Source: Phallusia fumigata
Lineage: Eukaryota; Chordata; Ascidiacea; Phlebobranchia; Ascidiidae
NCBI GenBank assembly: GCA_008931825.1
Contig: QXVZ01033339.1
Span: forward strand, 1 to 22,121
DNA length: 22,121 bases
Reading direction: 5' to 3'
Shown here: piece by piece, positions 13,566-22,121 of the stretch
How the letters are laid out: every line of letters begins with the position of its first letter
How positions within the stretch are numbered: position 1 is the first letter of the stretch
The notes under the pieces: model-generated
What the model saw: only the letters and a program-made list of their open reading frames with translations
Told to the model about the DNA's origin: nothing
Databases searched by the model: none
Translations under genes and position numbers: made by a program

Positions 13566-14611
13566 CTACTTCATACCTCGGCAACCATTGACAAACATCA
13601 GCACTGCCCCGATGAGAGAAAGGCCACATGCAGCCCATGCCAGTCCATAACCATAGAAGAAGGCTGGAATACCAACCAAATCACCATTTTCCAGTTCAGA
13701 CAATGCCATGATTGTGTAAAGCGTTGCACTGCCCAATATTAAACAGCCTAAAGATAACAATACACAAACCGGACATTAATCTGGTAATATTTCAAAGGCT
13801 ACCTTTGTACACCATTTTCAAACATCAGGTAAAATTTAGTTGATTTTAATAAAAATGATAAGCATACAAAATATTTTAACTTTATACAAGTTTAAATAGT
13901 ATGATTTAAAAAATTCCAATAGTATGATTTAAAACCTCCTGCTGTGGAAAACGGTGCAGCAATAAGAAGAAAGAATTTCCTGGATTTCATTTGTGCAACT
14001 ACAGTTAAAATGGCTGCAACCAGCAACATAGCAGTAGACCCCACCATTAAAAATAACACAACTTGCCCATGAAATGTTCTCTCAGCTTCAAAAAAAAACA
14101 TTTTTTAGCTGAATCTAAATGTTTTTAGCATTTTTTAATTTAATAAGTTCAAATTGAAACCAAGGCAGTAAAAGAAAAAAGTAGTTTCACAAATCTTTGT
14201 ATGTGTCCAAGGTATTTTCCAACTAAAACTAAAACAGACTTTATTACATTATGAAGATATCTTTTTCCAGAGTGCAGACCAAATACTTTTTTTTGTTGAA
14301 ACATGCTAGATATTATTTATCAGTAGTTTGTTTTGGTAATCAAATGGTCACACAAGAATTACCAGACCTTTATTGCTAAAGCAAATACATATGATGGCAA
14401 TTGGCAGAAAACAAACACACATATAGTGTAATGACAACTTACTCCAATCTATTTTGCATCCATACACAGTGCAAGATTGATATAATCCATAATAGTGCGT
14501 CGGTGAACCATTAAGTGAAAAAGTGAACCAGCTTGTAGTGATAAGAGATATGAAAGCAAACAGCAAACTTGCCACAATACAAAAAATTCCACAAGCGCCT
14601 ATCAAATCCAT
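13566..14611 (-). CDS. PMP22/EMP/claudin-family four-pass membrane protein, three exons
   Basis: Coding exons on the minus strand are 14611-14443, 14085-13936 and 13747-13566 (169+150+182 nt), giving 166 residues; both introns are phase 1. Four hydrophobic segments sit at about 5-27, 64-87, 94-122 and 137-160. The first extracellular loop has W28, then G42-L43-Y44 with C47 and C52: the W-GLW-C-C signature of the PMP22/claudin superfamily, with the last W replaced by Y. Lengths of about 160-175 aa fit the PMP22/EMP/LIM2 branch better than typical claudins (about 210 aa), and there is no PDZ-binding YV tail (ends NGCRGMK). It probably acts in cell-cell contact or membrane organisation; I cannot name an orthologue. 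A TATGTTTTAG acceptor six bases before the ATG suggests a 5' UTR intron or a trans-splice site. Confidence 0.85.
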
Positions 14612-15131
14612 TGTTTTCTAAAACATACATGGTTTATGTATGATAATGGTTTGGGTAAATGAAATTGAAAAAAAGCAAGCGACGTATTCGGTCTGGCAAA
14701 ATGCGGATATACTTAAGGCATTTGCCACATTGCCAGAAAAAAATGTAAATTTTCACAGGTACCAAGCAGTGAGCAGAAGCGAAATACTGAAGGTTACATA
14801 TTAACTGCGGCGAAATTCAGGAATGCTACTGGTACTCTAAAGGCTGAAGGTAACCGGCGCACCTTCAAAACAAGGAAGGCGAATTAAAAAATGAAACGAG
14901 ACAGCAAACAACCAACAAGTACACCAACCAAGGTCTAAAAATATCAACACTTTTTGGAAAGTCCCGAAGTTGATGAATTTATCGGATCAGCACAAATGTT
15001 AAAAAATAGAAATCATAATAGAATTTGTAGTGTCATTGCTGTTGACGCACTGGGTTTGTCCGCATACATGCCAACACAGCAGACAGCACAGTTAGATTAA
15101 ACTGCCTAATGAAATAATTTAAGAATGAAGA
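14612..15131. other. Intergenic stretch upstream of the PMP22-like gene
   Basis: This is expected to hold the promoter and 5' UTR of the minus-strand four-pass gene. On the plus strand, an ATG frame at 14646-14804 (52 codons) overlaps a second open frame running to a TAA at about 14888 that lacks an early ATG. Both have plausible composition, but I recognise neither. Confidence 0.4.
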
Positions 15132-15137
15132 TTTATT
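15132..15137 (-). terminator. Poly(A) signal of the sulfotransferase gene
   Basis: Minus-strand AATAAA about 230 nt after the stop at 15364-15366. Confidence 0.55.
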
Positions 15138-15363
15138 TAAAATATATTAACATGGACAAAAAAATCCACCAATTTTTCCGTTTTGACATTTCAATGCAAT
15201 AAATTTGAAGATTTAAACACAATGGTTTTATACTACAAAATTGGATACACTGGTTTAAATGCATGTGAGCAAAATGTCTCTTCAGGCAACCATTCCACGA
15301 TTACTGGACAATTTTGCAGTTTGGTCGTGACCATATACTATTGCACAGTTTGAGTCATCACAA

Positions 15364-18300
15364 TCACTTTGAGCTTTGGCCCAGATCGGCTGGAAGACTG
15401 TAATTAAACAATCTGAAGTCGCTTTGAAACATTTTCTGTAGCAAATTTAAATTTTGACGGGACACGTTTACAAAAGATAATTTGTAATCTGGGTATTTGC
15501 TGCTATTCATCCTTGGAAAGGTGATGTTTCTTGGCGCACCGATTAAATTCAAGATATATCTGAAATAAAATTGCAGTTTAGGCTTAATGGATGTGTGATT
15601 ATGAATTTAATTAATAAGACCATGTCTGCGGGCATTTTCCAAAGTCCGCTTGCGTTCTGCCGAAAACCAGTTTTCCTGTATTTAAAGTAAGCCACTTAGC
15701 ATACCGCTTACAACAAAAAATACCTCGACTAGATGAACGTACGTTTTTGCGTGGCACAAATTGTAACAGTTCGGACATGCCAGGAACCCAAACGTGTACA
15801 AACCTTGAGTCTTCTTCTATAGTTTCCAAACGACAAATAACGTCGTAGTCAATGTGACAGGGCTGGCAGAGTTCTAGAAAGGTGCTCCAGTGACGTTCAA
15901 ACTGCGATTGTTCGCGGCCCGGATAGGTCACGTGTTCAATAAACTGGCCAAAGGAGACATTGAAGGGGACCAGCGACGGCTTACTCCATGAAGTTTTTAT
16001 AATTCCCGTAGCGTCTAAAAATGCATTAATGACACAGCGGTTCTTTAGAACACATTTTAAACCTTGGATGTGTACAAGGACGATATGCAACAAAAAAACA
16101 AATATTAACCGTTTTCAACACCGTGTAATACCAGGTTACCTTAATTCTCATTAACTTACACCCACCAATCTAACAAAACATTCTTATTTCGATTTGACCA
16201 TAGGCTATATCATGAAACAAAATTCACTGGGCCTTATGCTTTAAAACGTATTGACTCACTTCTGCCACGAATCTTTCGTCTGTAAGCGGATACTAATCGA
16301 TCGTATGGATTCCGCACAATTATAGAGCTTATGTAGCCCTTGGTATTTTTCGCTGTTTGAAAGTTTTGTTCCGTCCTAGCTTCCATTGCATGTGGTTTGT
16401 TCGTCTGAAAAGTTTGATCGGAATGATGTAGAATCCCGATCATGTTTTTAAATTAAACATAACAAATGCATTCGGGCAAAATAATGCCTTGGAATCTTTC
16501 GAATTTTCGCCAAAACAAGTCATTGTTAAATTGCAATGTGACAAAAAACAGCTTATTTTGAATGCCATATGAGGTTAGTTCGAGGTTTCTTTAAAAGTTT
16601 AACCATTATTTAAGGGCGGACGCCTAAACTGGCAATGCTCTATTGGCGCACCCAGGTTGAGCATACGCCTGTATTGGTCATAGACACAATCGTANTGCAT
16701 TAATGACACAGCGGTTCTTTAGAACACGTCTTAAACCTTGGATGTGTACAAGGACGATATGCAACAAAAAACGAATATTAACCGTTTTCAACTCCGTGTA
16801 ATACCAGGTTACCTTAATTCTTATTAACTTACACCCACCAATGTAACAAAACATTCTTATTTCGATTTGACCATAGGCTATATCATGAAACGAAATTCAC
16901 TGGGCCTTATATGCTTTAAAACGTATTGACTCACTTCTGCCACGAATCTTTCGTCTGTAAGCGGATACTAATCGATCGTATGGATTCCGCACAATTATAG
17001 AGCTTATGTAGCCTTTGGTATTTTTTGCTGTTTGAAAGTTTTGTTCCGTCCTAGCTTCCATTGCATGTGGTTTGTTCGTCTGAAAAGTTTAATTGGAATA
17101 ATGTAGAATCCCAATCATGTTTTAAAAGTAAACATAACAAATGCATTCGGGCAAAATATTGCCTTGGAATCTTTCGAATTATCGCCAAAACAAGTTATTG
17201 TTAAATTGCAATGTGACAAAAAACAGCTCATTTTGAATGCCATATGAGGTTAGTTCGAGGTTTCTTTAAAAGTTTCACCATTATTTAAGGGCGATCGCCT
17301 AAACTGGCAATGCTCTATTGGCGCACCCAGGTTGAGGATACGCCTGTATTGGTCATAGACACAATCGTATTCAAACAACCAGCAAGACAAAAAATATTGC
17401 TGCTCAATGCTGTGGCATTATAAGTGCATGGAAATAATGGAGGTATAATTGGTGTATAATGCAGGCTTGACTGTTGGATGGAGAGACGTTGTGGGGTTAA
17501 CCAAGAGGACTCCCACACTGCAAAGCTAATATGGACTATGTTTTTAAACTGCCTTTTTTCTTCCATCTATCCGCGCGGTCGCATAATTGTGGGTAGCATT
17601 TCAGAATTTCTACCTTTTTTACTTTGTCAAGAATTTGTGTAAGCATAACGTCCATGCTAGTGGAGCCAGCTTTGGGAATCCGGCAATGCAGCCATTTGTA
17701 TTCCTCGATAACCATCAGAAGTTGCTGCTGAAACGGTTGCTTCTGTAAACCTACGGGCAAATAAACGTTAACAATTGTTGAACGCAAAGATGTGAACAAC
17801 ACTGTAGCCCCTAATTACGTTTGTTTTTATCGATAAACAAATCAAAGGAAGTGAAATAACCTGATAAAGTCACTGCCAAATAACACCAACCACTTATTTT
17901 GATGCATACACATTCCATTAAAAATTATTTCCTTTACGTTGTAAAATATCTTTCAACGTGACCAAATAAAACCTTTTGATTTCAGTTTAAAACTAAATAC
18001 ACTCTTGCGTGGTTAGTCGTTTTGCATCAATGGTGTACATTGGTACAAGTTATTGACTTACCAAGCTTTTTACAGGTCTTCACTAGCAAATCCTTTCTCT
18101 GCTTCATTCGAAGGGACATACGCAACATAAAGTCCTTCTCAGATTCATAAATTGTTGTGGCCTTTAATTGGGAAAAAAAGTTGTAAGCCTTCAACAAAAT
18201 CGATTTTTTTGACAAAATGAGAAGCATAGGACACCACCCACTCCCAACAATGGGTATTACACCCCTGAGGATAATATTTAATTTTATTAAAAATTCAGAT

Positions 18301-18587
18301 GTAATTGAGTTTTAAGCCAATAATCAAAAACATGTTTCAAATGCGAGTACGTAATTTATTCTGCCGGACGCCTAGATATATTTTAGGTAAAAAGCAAAGG
18401 GCACACGTACAAGCTTTGACTCGTCCCTCGCACTTCCACTGTACACGTGGTTGTTCACAATTTGGTCCGAATTCGAAGTTTTGACGTCCGACACAACGGA
18501 GTCAAACATTTCGGAATGTCTGAAGCGCAAGGTCAAGGCAGCAACAAGGGAAAGGCACAAAATAATGCATTTTCTTTTGCCTTGCAT
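15364..18587 (-). CDS. Carbohydrate sulfotransferase (HNK-1/CHST8-14-type, Sulfotransfer_2), six exons
   Basis: Joined exons are 18587-18411, 18161-18062, 17750-17614, 17079-16935 (or its duplicate 16404-16260), 16014-15804 and 15559-15364. They total 966 nt, or 321 residues plus stop, with all phases consistent. This is a Golgi type II enzyme moving sulfate from PAPS to a sugar. A short N-terminus and one anchor (about residues 6-21, CIILCLSLVAALTL) are followed by a stem, KTCKKLG, then WLHCRIPKAGSTS (5'-phosphosulfate site, PKAGS at 118-122) and IIVRNPYDRLVSAYR (3'-phosphate site, R169 and S177). HW..FLELCQPCHIDYD, ETIEEDS and DFRLFNYSLP near the end are typical of the chondroitin/dermatan/HNK-1 branch. 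Asn-X-Ser/Thr sites include one formed across the exon 4/5 junction (RNATG). The acceptor sugar cannot be told from sequence. The start is the first ATG in the exon-1 frame. Confidence 0.9.
16022..16694. repeat. Direct duplication, copy A, containing sulfotransferase exon 4
   Basis: This segment recurs almost unchanged at 16696-17369. It contains the 145-nt exon with the RNPYDRL motif (16404-16260, minus) plus parts of both flanking introns. By hand I count roughly two dozen differences over about 674 bp, mostly intronic. The two inside the exon both fall at third codon positions (AAG/AAA and GCG/GCA) and are silent. Confidence 0.95.
16695..16695. other. Ambiguous base (N) at the duplication junction
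   Basis: The only N in the window falls exactly between the two copies, which is typical of a contig join rather than of sequence. Confidence 0.9.
16696..17369. repeat. Direct duplication, copy B, containing a second sulfotransferase exon 4
   Basis: Second copy of 16022-16694. Its exon (17079-16935, minus) has intact splice sites (TTTTCAG acceptor, GAA|GTGAGT donor) and encodes the same peptide. The exon is 145 nt (phase 0 to 1), so including both copies in one mRNA would shift the frame; only one can be used. Copy B is contiguous with upstream intron sequence and copy A with downstream exon 5, as expected if two overlapping haplotype contigs were abutted. Confidence 0.95.
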
Positions 18588-20380
18588 TGCACAGGAAAGG
18601 CACGTCTTACAAACTACAGACAGTAAACGCAAATCTGAAAAATCAGATATAAATTAAGCTGCATTTCGGTTTAGTTTTAAATTTGTGGTGAACACATGCA
18701 CGGTGTAGCACATGAGGCAAATTTACAACGTCTACACACAAAAGGACAAAAAAATATACACACGAAAAAGCATAAAATAATACACTTCTTTGTGTCGATA
18801 AGTTCCATAACATCAAACCTGATAAAATCTACGGGCACGTATAAAATTACAGAGAGAAGCGATTATATGGCGCCTGCAGCGTTAACTGTGGGTTACATTA
18901 TACAAGAGAAGAAATCTTGTCATTTTCAAATTTTCAAAACACACAAAGGTTTTAGAACAGGCTTTTTGAAACCTTTTAAGTCTTGCGGTTCCTTTTAGAG
19001 AGAGATTGAAAGAACATTTTTTGCTTATTAATTCTTTGGCAATGAAAGATATATGAACGCGACAGAATCAGTTTTGCAGTAACGAGCAACAGACAATACA
19101 GTTTTGCAAAATGCGCAACAATTAAAATTTTATTTATTTAATGTTGGCGGAATGTACCGACAGAATCGTCAAAGCAAATTGATAAGGTTACTGCTACGCA
19201 ACGGTTCAAACGCAAAAACAGCTTTCAAGTCAATTGAAGTCCGGGAAACACAAATAACATTTTTTTCGTACTTATTTTGTAGATTATTGGCAAATAAATA
19301 ATATTCTTCTCAATTAGCAACCTTCATTTTATTGCTTACCTAAAGAAAATCTACGGAAAACTGGGAAAGTTTACAACTTCGTATATCTCTTGATATCATT
19401 GCCAAAAAAAAGTGTTCAACACTTCGTAATTGTTTAATCCACGATTGTGTTACCAATGCCTAACTACCTTTCTTGCACAAACTGTAACTTTAGACACACG
19501 CCCTGCGACAATAAACAAACGCCTGAACTTGGTAGCAACGAACGAATGATGCAAGCAGATCTACGGTTGTGCAGGACGTGTGCCAGTGCCCCGGGCGGTA
19601 CACATACGCCTTGTAAAAGTGCATTTGGAATAGAAAATATGCTTAATTATACACTTATCTGTTAGCAAAATATGCCATTAAATTAGAAGTACGGCACTAA
19701 AAACGATAAGCCACATAAATGCATGAGTAGTCATAGGTGCAACAGTATAGCCTGTTCATATTTGTAACAGTTTAATTTTGTTACCACTGCATAAGCCCTT
19801 AAAGACTTTATTCTTTGTATTCCAAGTGTGACCAGGACTTCATCACACACTATGGAAATTACAAAACTGAATACGTAGTCTTTTGAGTCTTGTCTCTTGC
19901 AACGATAGTGTTAGGTGACATACCTCCTTTTATAAATGACTACATTCACTCTGGCACTCCTAATTTTACAAACTCTACAATCTGAACACGGCTGCCTTAA
20001 GCAATATGTACAAAACAAAACTGCTGTTGCGGAGAGCGTTCGCCCAGACGGAATGCCTCACCACACAGTTTATCGTGATCTTATTCACCACCATGCACAA
20101 ACCAAGAAAATCAACTCATACAAGTGACATTTGTGTTTTACTGCAGCCTTTTTGTGCAAAGCGATATCATCATGGGAAGTAAATAATATTGCACCAATTT
20201 AAAGCAGGGAAATTCGATGCGTCATTGCAAACAAGAAGAAAAACAAAACCACGTAAAAAAGCATTTAAAGCGATGTCGCAAACTTTTTGAGGAAATACCA
20301 AATAATTAAAGAATGCTATGATAATTGTCTGCTATATGTTGTTTTTCCTGCGTGACAAAGAATTGAGCTAACGTTAAAAA
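18588..20380. other. Intergenic region, sulfotransferase to galactosyltransferase
   Basis: It should include the 5' end of the minus-strand sulfotransferase gene and the far 3' flank of the galactosyltransferase gene. Open frames (18696-18998, 19447-19665 and 19936-20127, plus strand) show no motif I know and no partner exons, and I treat them as chance. Confidence 0.45.
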
Positions 20381-20386
20381 TTATTC

Positions 20387-20392
20387 TTTATT
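20387..20392 (-). terminator. Poly(A) signal candidate of the galactosyltransferase gene
   Basis: Minus-strand AATAAA about 480 nt after the stop at 20869-20871; I noticed no nearer one. Confidence 0.4.
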
Positions 20393-20868
20393 GTTAAATT
20401 TTTTGATCTAAAACCAAAACCATTGTACGCAGTGCCGTTTGGCAGTTATATAAAAGCAAAGTAACATTTTTCTTTTATAAGCTAGAGGAAAAAACAAAAT
20501 TACATTTGGTCGGTAATTAACGGAATACATACTAGCCCTTAAGCAAAATGCGGTAAGACTTTCAACAGTGCCGAATGGAGCGCCGCGTCATACATAGGTA
20601 TTCATATTGTGTAATTTAGGACTACCGACGGTAAATTAAGGGAGTGTGCAGATATTGTTGCCCCTTTGGGTTTATCAACGTTATATTTTTAGGTAAAAAA
20701 GTTAGCGGAATTGGCATAGGGTGCCGATTGTTAAATGCAAAAAGCTGTGATGATTGTTGACAATATGTTGACATAAAATCTCCCTCTTTGTCCAATAATT
20801 GGTACACATACTTTTTTGTTTTTTGTTGACCCACAAATTCACACCAGTTGTTCACAAGTATGCATCCA

Positions 20869-22121
20869 TTACTTGGTGAACCTCCAGCCTTTTGCGTCTT
20901 CTTTTATCTTTGCCCTCTCAGCAATCTTTGCAGCAAGGCCGCTGAGATCAAAAGACTTGAAAACGAAATTGTTGTTTCCAATGAAATTTATTTGGGGGCG
21001 ATTTAGAACCTCCTCCACATATTTGGGTTTGAACGTCTTCAGCTTCAGCCGCGTGTGCGTCATATACTTGGTGACGTCAACAGATAAAGTGTTCAAGGAG
21101 CTCAGGCCGTCTTCAACCATGCGGTCACGTGATACGAACCCACGATCCATTCGATGAGGATTAATAGGATTTCCCTTGTCGGGTTCATGTTTAATCATTT
21201 TAAACCTGCAAGAGCAGAACGTTGATTTAAACTTTCTGTTGACACAGTTACCTTTATATGTTTTTGGTAAGCGCGGTTTTGTAGAAACATTTGAACTGAA
21301 CACTTTTTAAACTGAGGTTAGCCTTCACATTAGTGGTTTGCAACTTTTTTACCGCTACAGACGAGCAGCAATCTAATCAACGGACCCTCTTAAATTTTGT
21401 ACATCAATTTTGCATGAATTTTGAATAGCGGCAAAAAAATTTTTTGGCAACACAGTTTGCATTACCTGCTGTATGTTGTATTTAATCGCCATACATTGAA
21501 TTTCACGTTTTTAATTCTAGTTGCCATATCATCGTCCTCTCCTCCCCAACCCTGGCAAATAATTTACAAACATGAGTCAAGAGTTGCACGAAAAACAAGA
21601 CACCAGACGCAGAAAACATCGGGTTTATTGTGAATAGCGGATTACTTCAGCTAATTATATTCTACTCTGTAGCGTATAAAATTTTTGAAGTGAAATGAAA
21701 TAGCTTTGGTAACAGATCAAACAGAACACGAATAACTACTTTTCCATTGTCACCAGAAATTGTTCTAGCTATGTTATTGCCAAGCAAACGGCAGTACTAA
21801 AACGAATTTACTTACATTAGGAATTAGGAACTCAGGCCAAAACATCCAGTTATACTTTTAGGTTTTGTATTTAACTATGCTGATTTTATAAAGTACATGA
21901 GTTAAGTTGAGTTGAGTTGAGTTTATTTCGCTTGGTGAAAAAAATCTTAGTGACACAATTGCACTAAACGATCACCAAGTCGGTAATAAAGCTGCGCAAC
22001 GTAAAAATGTCAAGGAGTTTTTGTCGACTCCACTACTCGTTCAATTTAATTTTGTTTAATAAGGTGCAATGTTAGAATGTTTGTTGTAGACACTTACCAC
22101 AAACTCATTCGAGTAGCCATT
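20869..22121 (-). CDS. Beta-1,4-galactosyltransferase family, C-terminal three exons (5' partial)
   Basis: Exons on the minus strand are 22121-22098 (edge of window), 21551-21466 and 21205-20869, which join in frame to 148 residues plus stop. The product reads NGYSNEFV, then GWGGEDDDMATR, then RFKMIKHEPDKGNPINPHRM, then VEDGLSSLNTLSVDVTKY. This is the glycosyltransferase family 7 C-terminal domain: GWGGEDDD is the donor/acceptor catalytic loop, the His of MIKH aligns with the third metal-binding ligand of B4GALT1, and DGLSSL matches the DGLNSL block. The upstream DVD metal motif and membrane anchor lie beyond the window. Borders are GTG|GTAAGT, TTGCCAG|GG, AGCAG|GTAATG and CTTGCAG|GT. Unusually, about 53 residues follow the point where vertebrate enzymes end, finishing AKGWRFTK. 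Donor (UDP-Gal or UDP-GalNAc) and acceptor are not decidable here. Confidence 0.9.
21904..21925. repeat. (GTTGA)n short tandem repeat
   Basis: Four imperfect pentamer units of the GTTGA type, in an intron of the galactosyltransferase gene. Confidence 0.6.

Noticed and set aside
15724..15727. GAG|GTATTT as the donor of sulfotransferase exon 5
   Set aside because: It leaves one base of phase, which does not fit the natural acceptor at 15560-15561, and it inserts residues foreign to the family.
15611..16093. Long 160-codon minus ORF taken as one sulfotransferase exon
   Set aside because: The ORF runs through splice sites. Phase and family alignment require exon 5 to be 16014-15804, ending at CTCAAG|GTTTGT so that EEDSR joins YILNLIGAP; the later residues are intron.
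18696..18998. 100-codon plus-strand ORF
   Set aside because: Lysine/isoleucine-rich AT-driven composition, no motif, no poly(A) signal close by, no partner exon.

Overview
This window is animal nuclear DNA. It is AT-rich, its protein-coding genes are broken into short exons by GT-AG introns, and reading-frame phase is kept across every intron I joined. The mix of genes (a cilia-associated NME5 homologue, ribosomal protein eS8-type housekeeping gene RPS15A, a PMP22/claudin-type four-pass protein, an HNK-1-type carbohydrate sulfotransferase and a beta-1,4-galactosyltransferase), the compact spacing and the small introns suggest an invertebrate. A tunicate such as Ciona is my best guess, but that is inference and no species marker was decisive.

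Layout. Positions 1-5640 hold no gene I can recognise, only scraps that look like DNA-transposon ends (about 2389 and 4446-4646). RPS15A lies on the minus strand: coding exons 8710-8578, 6884-6719 and 5752-5659, with a probable 5'TOP non-coding exon near 9111. Its introns carry two related box C/D snoRNA candidates (7041-7120 and 8802-8879) and a tRNA-like, SINE-type element (6550-6623). A small single-pass membrane protein ORF (9942-10145) and a complete five-exon NME5 gene (10725-12974) follow on the plus strand. NME5 converges on a three-exon PMP22/claudin-family gene on the minus strand (14611-13566); their poly(A) signals are about 57 bases apart.

Further right, a six-exon carbohydrate sulfotransferase gene (minus, 18587-15364, 321 codons when joined) encloses a roughly 674-bp direct duplication of the exon with the 3'-phosphate-binding motif. 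A single N sits exactly at the duplication junction. This looks like two haplotype contigs left side by side in the assembly rather than a biological duplication. Positions 18588-20380 show no convincing gene. The right edge holds the last three exons of a beta-1,4-galactosyltransferase (minus, 22121-20869, its 5' part beyond the window) with an unusual C-terminal tail.

The genes do not form an operon or a dedicated system. The sulfotransferase and galactosyltransferase both act on glycans in the Golgi, but with a gap of more than 2 kb I see no reason to infer a functional cluster. The least ordinary items are the paired intronic snoRNAs with independently paired terminal stems, the duplicated sulfotransferase exon with its N junction, and the galactosyltransferase tail.
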